Source of the DNA: Paramarasmius palmivorus
Taxonomy: Eukaryota; Basidiomycota; Agaricomycetes; Agaricales; Marasmiaceae
DNA length: 64,000 nucleotides
Assembly: GCA_037176845.1 (NCBI GenBank)
Contig: JAYKXP010000057.1
Location: 186,001-250,000, forward strand
Reading direction: 5' to 3'
The translations under genes were made by a program, and so were the position numbers. This document shows positions 45,395-56,458 of the stretch, piece after piece. Positions within the stretch are counted from its first letter, which is position 1; every line of letters begins with the position of its first letter. The notes below the pieces were generated by a model. The model made no database searches. It saw nothing but the letters and a program-made list of their open reading frames with translations, and had not been told where the DNA came from.

Positions 45395-46150
45395 ATGGCC
45401 GTTATTCTCCCCAACAATATGCCTAATATGCGCCCTACAAAACGTATGCGTCGTACCGCAACCTCCGTGATGGCTGGCGCCTTCGATTATCGACCAACGC
45501 GAGACGTGTTGACAAACCTGTTGAATGGCGTACCGCCATACTTGGAGGAGGAGAAGGAAGAAGAGGCAAGAAAGAGGAAGAAGGAGGCAAAGGAAGAGAA
45601 GAAGGAGCGTGATAAGCTAAGGAGAAGAGAAGAGAGGGCACGAGAAAAGGCAAAGAAGGAGGCGGAGTTGCGGCAACAACCACAGTCGATATCAGCGCCA
45701 CCCATGGCAAGCAGCAGTGCTATACCCAAGTCAGACCATGCACATACGGGCACGTCCTCTTTCTGGGCCGCACGGCCCTATGTCCATATTGCAACCCTTC
45801 ACCGCTCGACGTCGGTGACACCGCCGCCGATCACCTCACCATATCATGTCCCCTCTTCTCATGAGTCGACTCCCGACCCATCCAACTCATCTACTACATC
45901 AAGGACATCCTCAAAGAGGCCTAGGACGCCAGAGGACGGCGAAGATATAGTCGTCATCCCGCCTGCTGAACCACGAATCCGAAAGAAACGAGTAGCTGTA
46001 CGGAAGGGTTGGAAGGGCTGGGTTGAGGGGTCGCCGCCACCTTCAGAAAAGTTGATCAACCTTGATGCTGTACCTATTCTGCATGAGAGAAGGACACGCA
46101 GTGGCAAGAATTTCGATGCTATCGGAGTGGGTAAGGACGGCTGGGTATAA
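45395..46150 (+). CDS. Charged, probably nuclear protein of unknown function
   Basis: A single exon encodes 251 residues. The N-terminus is Arg/Pro-rich (MRPTKRMRRTATSVM). Residues 50-93 form an uninterrupted Lys/Glu/Arg helix (EEEKEEEARKRKKEAKEEKK...), a likely single alpha helix or coiled coil. Then come Ser/Pro-rich linkers, a basic patch (RIRKKRVAVRKGWKGW) that could be a nuclear localisation signal, and a conserved-looking C-terminus RRTRSGKNFDAIGVGKDGWV. No domain is recognised. A TATTTAA element lies about 25 bases before the ATG. The last 20 residues look like a binding motif and are the best handle for finding homologues. Confidence 0.65.
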   Translation: MAVILPNNMPNMRPTKRMRRTATSVMAGAFDYRPTRDVLTNLLNGVPPYLEEEKEEEARKRKKEAKEEKKERDKLRRREERAREKAKKEAELRQQPQSISAPPMASSSAIPKSDHAHTGTSSFWAARPYVHIATLHRSTSVTPPPITSPYHVPSSHESTPDPSNSSTTSRTSSKRPRTPEDGEDIVVIPPAEPRIRKKRVAVRKGWKGWVEGSPPPSEKLINLDAVPILHERRTRSGKNFDAIGVGKDGWV

Positions 46151-47180
46151 AAAGTGAGTCTATCTTTTTATCCAACGGTTCAAAAATTCTCAAACTTCGT
46201 CAGTTTGTAGCCTGGATACATAAAATGTTACCCGCCTACGAAAATAGAGATGTTGTCGACATCGTCATTGCCGTTGCTCTGTCGTACCGCCTATGCGCAT
46301 CTATCGTATCTCTCCGCATCGCTTTGCTTTGTTTTGGTCTTGTGTATTTCAATGTTATCCGATCTTTCTTATTAACCTCTACATAGTACGCAGCCTCTTA
46401 TTCCTTTCCTCATCATCAGGCAATCATTTGTAGCGACAAATCATTATTATACCTTTGGGGCGAATAACATGGGTTCTACTCGTTTCTGGACTGTTCTACA
46501 TACTGGTCAGGTTGATAGATGCTTGTGGTATGATGCCAACTAAATAATGTTCCTTTCGTTCATACATACCGTTCATGCACGTCTATCGAATATAGATAAC
46601 TGATGAACCTCATACTTTGGGCGTCCGCAATGACATTGACAGTGGCCGCCGAGATTGTGTACAAGTCCGTGGTAAAGATCTTCTCGCTGAGGGATTGGCG
46701 CTTTATTTTGTGGTAGCTGACTCTAGTTACAATAATGCTTTTCGAAGTGAAAACGAAAAGTCATTGAACCATACATATATGCCAATGCTGTTAAACATGA
46801 TATTTCTTTCCTGAGCAATCCGGGCAAGCCATTCCCTGACAGCCTTAGCATAACGGAACCTTTCTATTGAACGATCGGGCGAACTGAGCGCCGGTGATCG
46901 CCGCTTAATGTTGGTAAAAACGCCGAACCCACGATTCTGGGGTCGCGCTTTGGAAGCAAATAAACACAAATATCTCTTCTTGCCTTTTGACTCTTTTTCG
47001 CGAGACCTGGTCCCGGTCCTCCCCACCGAATTCAACAAGTACAGCTATCCTTTTCCTTTAGTTTATTATCATACCACGTGGCAGGACATACAACTCGTCC
47101 CTTGCTTAGGCTTTGGCTGAAAACCAGCGTCTATTCGTACTGGAACGTGTGGCCTGTCCCGTTAGCGCTGTGCTCTCAAA
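46151..47180. other. Intergenic region upstream of MTG1
   Basis: About 1 kb, AT-rich, containing the 3' UTR of the charged protein gene and the MTG1 promoter. No feature was recognised. Confidence 0.4.
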
Positions 47181-49014
47181 ATGGCCCTGGCTCATATTCC
47201 GCTACCTGTCCTCCCTTCTCCACCATCATGGTACCCAGGACACATGATGAAGTTCACTCGAATGCTCCCATCGCTCCTGACACGAACGGACGTGGTTCTG
47301 GAACTTAGGGATTCGAGGCTTCCGTTAACCAGCATCAATCGAACATTAGAAGGTGTGTCATCAGTGTCGTTATTCTTCCCTATATTCCTCAGCGGCGTAT
47401 TGGGCATACAACCCCAATCGACCCAACCTCGGACCAACGAGTGGATCTATTCTAAACCAAACATAGCAAATTTACGGCGCCGGGAATGAAATCCCCGCCG
47501 TTTGAGAGGTATACGCACGATCCACGTTGCCTTGTTGTGATATATCGAGGGCCCTTTTCTTCTTCGGATCCGTACGAAATTTACCAACTAACCGTTATCT
47601 ACACCCTTGTCAGGCGCCCTCCGAAAATGGCGAATCGAGCGAGGCTACGACCCTAATGATACTACTAACAGACTTCACAATACAATGGCGTGCGAACGAA
47701 TAGTGGTCCTGAATAAGAGGGACCTTGTACCCGAATGGGGGATGAATGTAAGCTCTATTTTCCGAACCCGGAGACCAAGAAAAGGCTAATAGTATTTCTG
47801 AATCAGCCTTTTCGGAATGCCATGGCCAAGAAGTTCCCCGGACAACAGTTCATTTTCGCATCGTGGCACAGGCCGCGGGATATCCGCGACCTGAGCAAAA
47901 GGCTAGTGAGTACGCCTCGTCGTTCCTAATCCGCACTTCTCCGTGTGTGTAAAACGTAACGGCAAGCATCTCATGTGCCTCCTCATTGGACAGATATAGC
48001 ACAGCAGTATCCACTTTCTACTGAACTTAACGTCCTGGTTATCGGAATGCCTAATGTCGGCAAATCGACGCTATTGAATGCCCTACGAAATATGGGTATC
48101 AAAGGCCGTATGTTGACTTTTCGTCGAGCGATACTCTTAGCCTTACTGAAAAATCCCCTCAGGAACACCAAAGGCGTTCCATACCTCTGCCCAGCCAGGT
48201 TTAACACAGGCCTTGTCGACAAGGTTAAAGCTTTCGGTAGATCCGCCGGTCTACGCTTTCGACTCCCCAGGAGTTATGCTCCCCTTTCTCGGGCAGGGTC
48301 AAAAAGGCGCCGAAAGAGGAGTCAAGCTTGCACTAATTGGTTTGCCCCATCTATACTCTAGGACCATTGACATGGAAACTGATCGCGGTTTCCGCTTTCA
48401 TCGTACTTGTAGCGGGAATCAAGGAAGGCTTATACGACATGGAAGCACTCGCCGGGTATCTTCTTTACAGGTTGAATGTCCTGAATCCTATCTGTGAGTT
48501 CGAGCTTCATGTCAGGTACTTCTGATTCCTGTCGCTAAGTCTCGCCACATCCATAGCGCCTGCATATCTTCATCTCCTTCCAGAAGGCACGCACCCAACA
48601 AATAATCTCGACACGTTTCTAGATGCCCTCGCGAGACGAATGGGCATGGTCAAACGAGGTGCTGAACCAGACCTTGCTCGTGCCGCTTCATACTTTGTTA
48701 GATGGTGGCGTGAAGAAGGCGGACTGTTGTCTGCTTCTTCCGCGCTTCAGCTTTCCGATAAAAATGTCCGGTCTCTCGGCGGAGGCGTGACACAAGGATG
48801 GGGGTTTGACTTCCAATGGGAAGTCTCTGGACAAGAGGTGATTGAGCCAGAAGCCAATCTCGTCCAGAGAAAAATGGAAGAGTGCATAGAGCACTACATC
48901 GCCCAGTCTGAGAGAGAAGACAAAGAGGAGAGCAACATCAGTGCGACGCAGAGGAAGAAACAGCTGAGTATGGAGGAGAAGGCGAAGAGGAAACTAAAGC
49001 AGCTGCGGCGTTAA
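47181..49014 (+). CDS. MTG1: Mitochondrial ribosome-assembly GTPase MTG1
   Basis: Seven exons (47181-47352, 47614-47747, 47807-47909, 47994-48107, 48163-48339, 48413-48493, 48557-49014) encode 412 residues. Motif order is circularly permuted, as in YlqF/MTG1 GTPases. WYPGHMMKFTRML comes first, then G4 NKRD (about residue 84), then G1 GMPNVGKST (about 155), then G3 DSPGVM. The N-terminus is typical: MAL...SWYPGHM. MTG1 acts in the mitochondrial matrix on the large ribosomal subunit. The C-terminal tail is a charged helix (QRKKQLSMEEKAKRKLKQLR). Intron 1 is 261 nt, about five times the window norm, and carries a GC-rich hairpin. Confidence 0.92.
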
Positions 49015-49397
49015 TGTCTCATATTTCACTAGTATATCTATCTATATACTTCTGCGAATAGTGCAGACCGTTGTAAATGTAATCGAGCAGGGCTCCAGCC
49101 CTCCCTACTTGTGTGGTTCCAAGCGGTCAACTGATCCCGGGTGCCTATAGGCTGGAGCCTTGTCAATTATTTTCGACCTTTTTTTTCAAGCTTTAATATA
49201 CATTTCAGTTGTGAATACGCCTCGTTTTGCTAGTTCTACGTATACTCTGTGGCACCAATCAAGAATCAAGATAAGATTAATTTCTCACGCTTTCTCAAAG
49301 AGCATTACTCATCCGACTATTCTCCGGAACTTGACTCAAGCCGGCATGTAATAACTCTTCTCAGCTCTCACGATACACTCTTCCTCTCACGTCCAGC
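49015..49397. other. Intergenic region between MTG1 and MFS copy 2
   Basis: About 380 bases with the MTG1 3' UTR and the promoter of the next transporter. A poly(T) tract (TTTTTTTT) occurs near 49180. No gene was seen. Confidence 0.4.
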
Positions 49398-51389
49398 ATG
49401 GACGGACTGTCTGTAGCCGAACGTCATCGTGAACGAGAAAGAAATCTCGACGTTTATGTGTTACCAACTCTTCCATATCGTTCAAAGCCAAGCGACGACT
49501 GCTTTGAAGACAATACTCAAGAAGACCCAATGTCCCTTCGTGTTATTCACAATCACACTATTGTTACTACTTCCAATGCAGCCACTACGGAACCTCCCGT
49601 CGAAGCTGTACGAAGACCATCAAAGATATCAACTCAAACGCAAGTTCGGATCCAGTTTGGTGCAATATTCTGGTCGATGTTTCTGTGTGGTTGGAGCGAC
49701 GCTACAACGGGTCCTTTACTCCCAAGAATACAAGAGTTTTATCACGTACGTGTACCTTTAGATAATCAATTATCTGCTTTCTGAAATGTTTGTCACATCC
49801 TAGGTAAACGATGCGGTTGTCTCGCTCATTTTCGTCTTTCAGTGCTCAGGTTTCGTCATAGGAGCTTCCATGATGGTCCCGCTTCTGTATCGGTTCGGTT
49901 TTGGGAAGGTATACTTTGGTCATGCTCATACTGTCGTTCTGCTGACCAGAATGCCATGATCAGACGGTCGTCGCTGGAGCCATCCTTCACATGCTCGCAA
50001 GCGGAATACAGGCTGCATCGACATCATTCCCATTGTTTGTCTCTGCCTACCTCCTTGCAGGAATAGGCGTCGCTTTTCAGGTGCGATCCTTGAAAGGGAG
50101 ACTTTGCGCAATATGAACAGTCAACCCAGGATGCCGGCGAAAATGCTTACGTTGCGAATATGCGTCACAATATAGAAATGAGGATGGGTTTTATACATGC
50201 CGCGTACGGTGCGTTCAGAAATCCCCTTTAAGGCGAATACCTGAACAGCAGTTTGTTATAGGTATCGGAGCCCTAAGCTCTCCTCTGGCCGCCACGCAGT
50301 TTGCTCGCATCTCTGACGGGAATAGATGGCATTATCACTTCCTATGTGCGCTGGGGATCGGGTTACTTTCCGCCGTCTCTTTGTCTCTGGCGTTCAGGTT
50401 CAAGAAGCAAGAAGGTATCCTGTAAATTCTATTATCTTCAACTTATACTAATGATTAGTATAGATTGCCTTGCGGATATTGGGCAACTACCAGAAGAATC
50501 GGATAGCGGGGAACCGGCCACTAACGCAGGAGGCTCATTCAAAACGATCTTCAGACATAAGAACGTCCATCTACTGTCACTTTTTGTACTAGTTTATGTA
50601 GGCGTGGAGGTCACCATTGGCGGTAAGTCCGACTTGCAATGGATTTCTTGTCGCCGCCCGTACAGCTAACACGAGGGAAGGCTGGATCACTACATATATC
50701 CTACGATTAAGGGATGGAGGTGTCAACTCGGGTTACATCTCGTCCGGGTTTTTTGCTGGTATGTATCAAGGTTTTGTATTTACGTGATATTGAGCGTTGT
50801 ATACAGGTATCACCATTGGCCGACTCGGTCTCCTTTGGTTAAACGCTAAGGTAACACGTACTTCCACCATTGAACTAAGTTATAACATGTTTTATCGTTC
50901 TTCAGATTGGTGACCGTTACGCGATGTATCTCTATATTTTCCTCGCGATCGGGTGAGTTCTGTCTTGTTCTGTCCCAGCACATCTTCCATTCATATCAAA
51001 CCGAACATACATAGCCTCGAGCTCGTCGTGTGGCTCGTCCCCTCGTTGATCGGCTCTGGTATATCCATTGCACTTGTCGGTATTCTCCTTGGGCCAATGT
51101 ATCCGATCGTCATGAACCACGCTGGACGGATATTACCTCGTTGGCTGTTGACCGGGGCAGTTAGTTGGGTGTGCGGTTTTGGTCAATCCGGTGCAGCTTT
51201 GTTACCATTCATGACCGGTGCCTTGGCTGGGAAATATGGAATAGGTACATTACAGCCCATGTAAGTGGAATGCTGTCTCGTGTGCAACATGTTGATCTAA
51301 CACGAGGGGTTTATAGATTAGTAGCGATGATGGCAACCATGATCGTTGTGTGGGCTGTTGTGCCCGGGGGTCCGAGAAAAGTGGATTAG
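49398..51389 (+). CDS. MFS transporter, BSC6-like, copy 2
   Basis: A multi-exon gene whose first exon is 49398-49745; the frame closes at the TAG at 51387-51389, roughly 460 residues. The N-terminal 95 residues are hydrophilic and charged (MDGLSVAERHRERERNLDV), longer than in copy 1. The helices match copy 1: FWSMFLCGWSDATTGPLLPR, SLIFVFQCSGFVIGASMM, YRFGFGK, DAGENAYVANMRHN, VYVGVEVTIGGW, SGYISSGFFAG, GPMYPIVMNHAGRILPRW and the terminal VPGGPRKVD. It is a plasma-membrane transporter of unknown substrate. The two copies are on opposite strands about 9 kb apart and clearly diverged, so the duplication is not recent. Confidence 0.86.
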
Positions 51390-51836
51390 GAATCTGGCTC
51401 GCAAGCGTCCAGAAAAATGTTTCGGCTTCTAATTGACACACCTTTGCCTTTCATGAGATCACACGTTCAGCAAGAGGAATGATTTTGGAAGCATCCATAA
51501 TGTTGTATGTAATACGTACTAAAAATTGTTATGTTCGATGTTAGGGCACACCAGAGGCACACTTCGTGGTTACCGAGCTCGAGCGGCATGGAACGATCCG
51601 GCCCTCTGCCTCATGATCGTCTGGTATGGATGGACGAAGAGCTCTCCAAGGGTTCAACCGTTCAACGTTCAATCACGATGAGGCTGCCGTGCCTAATCCT
51701 ATGATTTCAACCTCGAGTTCAGCGCGGACACGACAAAGTGAGCTGCATAACCATCTTTGATACAATGTACAACGATCCTAGAAATACATGATACATATAC
51801 ATAGCACAAACATGAAACATAAGTTATAAGATCTCT
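51390..51836. other. Convergent intergenic region
   Basis: About 450 bases between the stop codons of MFS copy 2 (+) and RPB11 (-). AT-rich 3' flanks (TACATGATACATATACATAG) are seen and no gene. Confidence 0.4.
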
Positions 51837-52361
51837 CTAGAAATCCAGATAATCCCTTGCTCCCGAGCTCTGCCCCCATCCACCAGCTGTCCCTCCAGTG
51901 CCACCGTACGGATCTTCACCTCCGACACCTCCAACACCCAGACCAGCTCCGCTGGCAGCCATGGGATCCACCTCTTTGAAGCTGAACTCTCGCTTGAACT
52001 TGCCCTCCAAACTCGCTAGCGTCCCGATTAACTTGAGCGCCGCTTGCTCGAGAATGGCTTCCGGCGTTATGCTCCCGTCCGTCTGAATCTTTATGATGAA
52101 GTATGGGTGAAGGGGGTGCGGGACCTTATAGCCGGCAAAAAGGATTTGCGGCATGGTGAGAAGCTGGGCGCGAAGCATGTTAGCAAGGGTGTGGTCCTGT
52201 TTGACTATTTTGATAGTGGCGGCATTGGGAATTTTGGTGTCTTCAGTTATTTCGACACTAGAATAGGACGGATTAGTGTTTGAAAAGACGAAGAAATATA
52301 GTACGTACGAACGTTCACCATCCTCGAGCACGTAGAGTTCGTAACGGTTTGGTTGATTCAT
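51837..52361 (-). CDS. RPB11: RNA polymerase II subunit RPB11
   Basis: Two exons (52309-52361, 51837-52257) encode 157 residues. The opening MNQPNRYELYVLEDGERS, then TEDTKIPNAATIKIVKQDHT, LANMLR, AGYKVPHPLHPYF and IKIQTDGSITPEAIL are the conserved alpha-like core of RPB11, which pairs with RPB3 in RNA polymerase II. The usual protein is about 115-120 residues. This one carries an extra Gly-rich tail of about 40 residues (GAGLGVGGVGGEDPYGG...). A CTTCAG acceptor sits 15 bases upstream of the ATG, so an untranslated or short coding 5' exon may exist. The gene is divergent from the uL15 ribosomal protein gene at 53151. Confidence 0.9.
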   Translation of the reverse strand: MNQPNRYELYVLEDGERSYVLYFFVFSNTNPSYSSVEITEDTKIPNAATIKIVKQDHTLANMLRAQLLTMPQILFAGYKVPHPLHPYFIIKIQTDGSITPEAILEQAALKLIGTLASLEGKFKREFSFKEVDPMAASGAGLGVGGVGGEDPYGGTGGTAGGWGQSSGARDYLDF

Positions 52362-53150
52362 GTTGGTAAAGGGTGCCTGAAGAGAACGTTAGCGTATATC
52401 CAGGAATGACGGACAAGTAAAAAAGATTAGTCATAAAGCCATGCATGTGTATTGGAGAATCGTCGTGGTCTCTCGAGAAGACTCGGACGTACAGAAAAGG
52501 TATAATCATGAAAAGCGAACAAATGGTGCGTTCACTCACCCAAAGAACCTATAGGACAGACGGGCGACGCGTCAGCATGAGATTCCAGAAAGCCAGAAAG
52601 CAAAGGAGATCATAAAGCCATGCATGTAAACCATATGTGTCGTCACAGAACCACTCGGGGGATTGACAGATATATGATTTATATAATCATCTCAACACAG
52701 GTCGAAGTAAGAGACGTACCCTGTCAAAATGGTCAGCATGAACATTAAGTGGGAACGAGAAGTATGGGGTCAGAACACGAGTTGCGATCACGAAGAATCA
52801 CCGACAATAAATAAGAATAAAACCATCATGCAGAGAACTAAAGTAACGAAACGCTTACCTTTGCAAAAAGAGGAAGAGAGGAGGAACCAGGGAAAGAAAA
52901 AATCGGGCTGAGTTGAGGTAAGCAAGCCGCAAATTCCCACGATAGATTCACACTCCGCTGAGAGGCAGAATTGGGTGTCACTATCAACGCCGGCGACGAG
53001 CAACACAAGACCAACGTCCCTTTCCTCAAGGTTAGTATCCTCAAATCGTCTTGAATCGCCGTCTCTCTACATTATGGTGGAGTTTTGGATGAATCGGATT
53101 GGATTCATGGGTGGATTCGCTGATTGACTTTTGGATGTAGACCATAAAAA
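52362..53150. other. Divergent promoter region of RPB11 and uL15
   Basis: About 790 bases between two housekeeping genes pointing away from each other. It probably includes spliced 5' leaders: several donor-like GTACGT/GTAAG and acceptor-like TTTCAG/CTTCAG sites occur on the minus strand. No separate gene was supported. Confidence 0.4.
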
Positions 53151-53692
53151 ATGCCGACTCGGTTCAGCAACACACGCAAGCACCGTGGACACGTCTCTGC
53201 TGGTCACGGAAGAGTAGGAAAGCACCGCAAGCACCCCGGTGGTAGAGGTTTGGCTGGTGGTCAGCACCACCACAGGTGCGTACCCAAAAAATTATATGCT
53301 CAACGATATCCAACTCATTCATACCATACAGAACTAACTTCGATAAGTACCATCCTGGTTACTTTGGTAAAGTTGGTATGAGGTACTTCCACCTCACCCG
53401 CAACCAGTACTGGAGACCCATCATCAACGTTGACAAGCTCTGGTCTCTTGTCCCTGCTGAACAAGTCAACCAAAGCGGTGATTTGGTCCCTGTTATCGAC
53501 ACATTGAGACATGGATATGGAAAGGTCTTGGGCAATGGTCAGCTCCCTCAAAAACCTTGCATTGTCAAGGCTAGGTTTGTTTCAAAGTTGGCAGAGTGAG
53601 TTTCAATTCGTTTTCAGGTTAGTGCCTGACTGACAGATTATCGCAGGCAGAAGATCAAGGAAGCCGGTGGTGTTGTGTCACTTATTGCATGA
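53151..53692 (+). CDS. RPL28: 60S ribosomal protein L28 (uL15; L27a in animals)
   Basis: Three exons (53151-53275, 53332-53595, 53647-53692) encode 144 residues, close to the usual 148-149. The N-terminus [20 protein letters not shown], then [36 protein letters not shown] and [18 protein letters not shown] are nearly invariant in eukaryotic uL15. The protein binds 28S rRNA in the large subunit. The exon sum closes exactly, confirming the splice sites. The His/Gly/Lys-rich first exon is a common uL15 feature. Confidence 0.95.
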
Positions 53693-54405
53693 TTTCTTCT
53701 ATACACTATACATACGCTTTCGCTTCCTCTATGTGCCAGTACATGACCACACAACATGCCCCATGCAACACCACATGCATGAACACAACCGAACCAATCC
53801 GAAACGAGACACCCAATCTACTCTGTTATATCAGCGGGCCTTGAGAGTTGCGGCTCGAACAAATGCAATCGTATCCAAGACTCTGCAGGCATTCTACGTG
53901 GGCCCACGTGTAGTTCCACAAAAGGTAGTGGGCCCTCAAGATCGTGGATGGCTAGACCACTGCAGGTGGTTAATGACACTCAACCTGAGTTTGCTGTGCG
54001 GGATAGGGCCCTGGTCCGAATCTAGTGGATGGCTGAGCGCTGAGATTTTCCCTTGCATAACTACAAAGAGCGTCTAAAAGGTATATAGTAATCATACAGT
54101 TTCTCTCTCCTTTAGCGTGTCTTTGGATGTCACCTCGTTTTTTCGCCTACCGCGTGTTGGTGGTTTCGGCTTCTTTCCTTTAAATGGTTTTCCACTGCAC
54201 TAGGATTATCTCTTGGCAAATCTTCTGGTCCGCCTGCATATTCTCGCTTTGGTCGTCTGCTTTTTCGGGTGTGTCGTCTAGCAGTGTTGGGTGCAATTTT
54301 CGACCTGGTCTTTTCAGGATCGACCTGATGTCCTGCCTTCTTACATGCAGACGACGACGACCGAGTCGAAAGCCCACCTGCGTATCGGCGATTGATCTAT
54401 TAGTA
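53693..54405. other. Convergent intergenic region
   Basis: About 710 bases between uL15 (+) and the kinase-like gene (-). Both 3' UTRs should lie here. Two adjacent CACGTG-like sequences (TACGTGGGCCCACGTG, 53896-53911) form a palindrome-like block; no gene was recognised. Confidence 0.4.
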
Positions 54406-56458
54406 TCAAGTAGTGGATGATTTGGACGAACCTCGTTCTTCAACATCGGTTGGCGCCCCCGTGCTTGGATCTTCGAATCGATTGTCTTCGCCATTGGCCT
54501 CGAGAATAGGAAGGTCGAGGGTGCGAGCGAGGTCCGTCGTGTCGGGATCAAAGCCGAGATAACAATGAAGTTTGTGCACCAGTTCGTAGTGGTTTCGAGA
54601 CCAGGTATAATGAGAGACAACTAATCTGGGTGTCAATGACGGCAGTTCTACATCCGTCTGTGCAAGCTTTTCTCTGCCAGAAGGATCAAAGGACCAAAAA
54701 TACTTCTCGCCCTCTACCCAAGACCTCCAAGTCATTTCGTCGTCAGATGGACGGGGAACAGGTCGGATGAATAGATAGATCTGTCGAGATGTGTTGACTA
54801 CCTGATGCGGGGAGGGTCTGCGTGCGAGGTGAAGATTGAATCCATAGAGTATACCTGTTTCAGGTAAGCGGACGGAAAAGTCATACATAATACCGAGACG
54901 CCGCACAGTAATATTTATAGTCATCTTCATGGATCCGGAGTCGCTTGAATACGCTACATGCCTGAGCAAACCACGATTCCGCAAGAGTGACCCGTTCCTC
55001 TCGAGGATATAGAACATACTGGAACCCGATTTCTTGGAAGTTTTGCATGTTCGTTGGTGTTACTGTGACTCTATGCTGGTGGTGAGCCATCGACAGCTGT
55101 CCACCCAAGACGTCGTACAGACCGTGCCAAGCCATCGTTCATAGTGACTCTACTCTCCCGCATGTCATCAGGAATCTTGCCTAATAATCTCCAAATCCCA
55201 TAATACCATGTGTCTCTGGCCCCAGCCCATCGGGCAACAATATGTCGGGTGTGCCAGTTGTATACCGCACCAGGGAAGCATGACAGAATGAGTGTGGCGT
55301 CCTCGGCCAAATTCTGGAGTCCCTTGAAAGACAGCCAGATTCCTTGGAGGATAGCGCGTATGGTAGACGTTCTTGTGAGATAATTCAAGATGGTGGTGTT
55401 TTCGCTATATGTCTGGATCGATAGGGGAGTGGAATAATCATCAGGCATCGTATCTTCCCCGACGATGTGCATGAACCAATCAGAGAGATGTATTTGAATG
55501 TATGGCCCTTTCTGCAGCGCACCGGTCCTGGGATTAACCCACAGTGCACCTATTTCCTATAAGTTCGGTCAGCGATCGGAACGACGAACACATAGGAGAC
55601 GTACAAGGGGGCCCACTGACGTCTCTCCATTCTTGTGAACTAATTGAAAAGGCCCATCATCAGATACAGTTCTGCGATAACTGGACTGCCGACGACGTAC
55701 CTGGTGAGCAAAGTATGAGTATAAGAGTGGAGAAACCTGGCACTGGCAATTATTGTCTCTGACAATGTGTCCAAGGGGGATCAGAGCTATCCACAATAGT
55801 GATTGAATATACACCGGCAGCGAATAAGTTTCTCGTACCATCGTAGAATATCAATGCCGGTAAGCCATGTTGGTTATCGTTGTACCCGAAAAGCTGTGCG
55901 ACATTTGCATTTCTAGATGTATATTTTTGATGTGTTTGATACCGCTCATATGAAGATCGTTGACATACTTTGCGAGAGCAAATTGCTCAAATTCCTGCCT
56001 AAAGGCCTGTAGAAGTAGAAGGCTAGCTTTTCGACACACTATGAGTAGATGCATGTGATTACCTTGAAAGCATCAGGTTGAACATATAGAAATTCGCCCT
56101 CTCGGTGTTCGCCTCTCAGCCGAGCAACGCTGAGGTTACGGCGAGCATCTATATGCCGCCAGAGTTCGTATTGCTCTTTTGTGGCGTCGTCCACCTCTCT
56201 CCGAACTGTAGTTTTGGCAATACCCCTCTCGATATACACATCTCCCGTTCGTACATGATTGTACTGGCTTGTTGTATCAGCACTTGTTCAAGGTATCAGG
56301 CTCCTCACCTCGTCCTAAGTGGTCCGCGTATTTCTCTTTGAATTCTGTACCACCTTCAAGTTCACGACGTTTCTGCGAACAATGTGATGGGATACGTGAT
56401 TTGCTTTCGTGAAGTGTCCACCATAGATATTGAACCTCGAGCATCCTTCGAAAGACAT
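54406..56458 (-). CDS. Agaricomycete-expanded kinase-like protein of unknown function
   Basis: About eight exons on the minus strand give one frame of roughly 545 residues. The N-terminus MSFEGCSRFNIYGGHFTKAN carries the F-x-G/A-x2-F-x-I-x-GG-x-F motif that opens many mushroom orphan proteins. The core looks like a reduced kinase lobe: VYIERGIAKTTVRREVDD, RNLSVARLRGE, AFRQEFEQFALAKNANVAQL, FGYNDNQHGLPALIFYDALI. Further pieces are LWVNPRTGALQKGPY, TPLSIQTYSENTTILNYLTR, RVTVTPTNMQNF, and the C-terminus YLFIRPVPRPSDD ... YFWSFDPSGREKLAQ. I know these signatures from a large Agaricomycete-specific family. No catalytic HRD, DFG or glycine loop is visible, so it is not an active kinase by sequence. 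Function is unknown. The start could also be an upstream ATG at 56509. Confidence 0.75.

Noticed and set aside
45435..45753. Minus-strand open frames rich in Ser/Leu opposite the charged protein
   Set aside because: They arise from the Lys/Glu-rich codons of the plus-strand gene read backwards.
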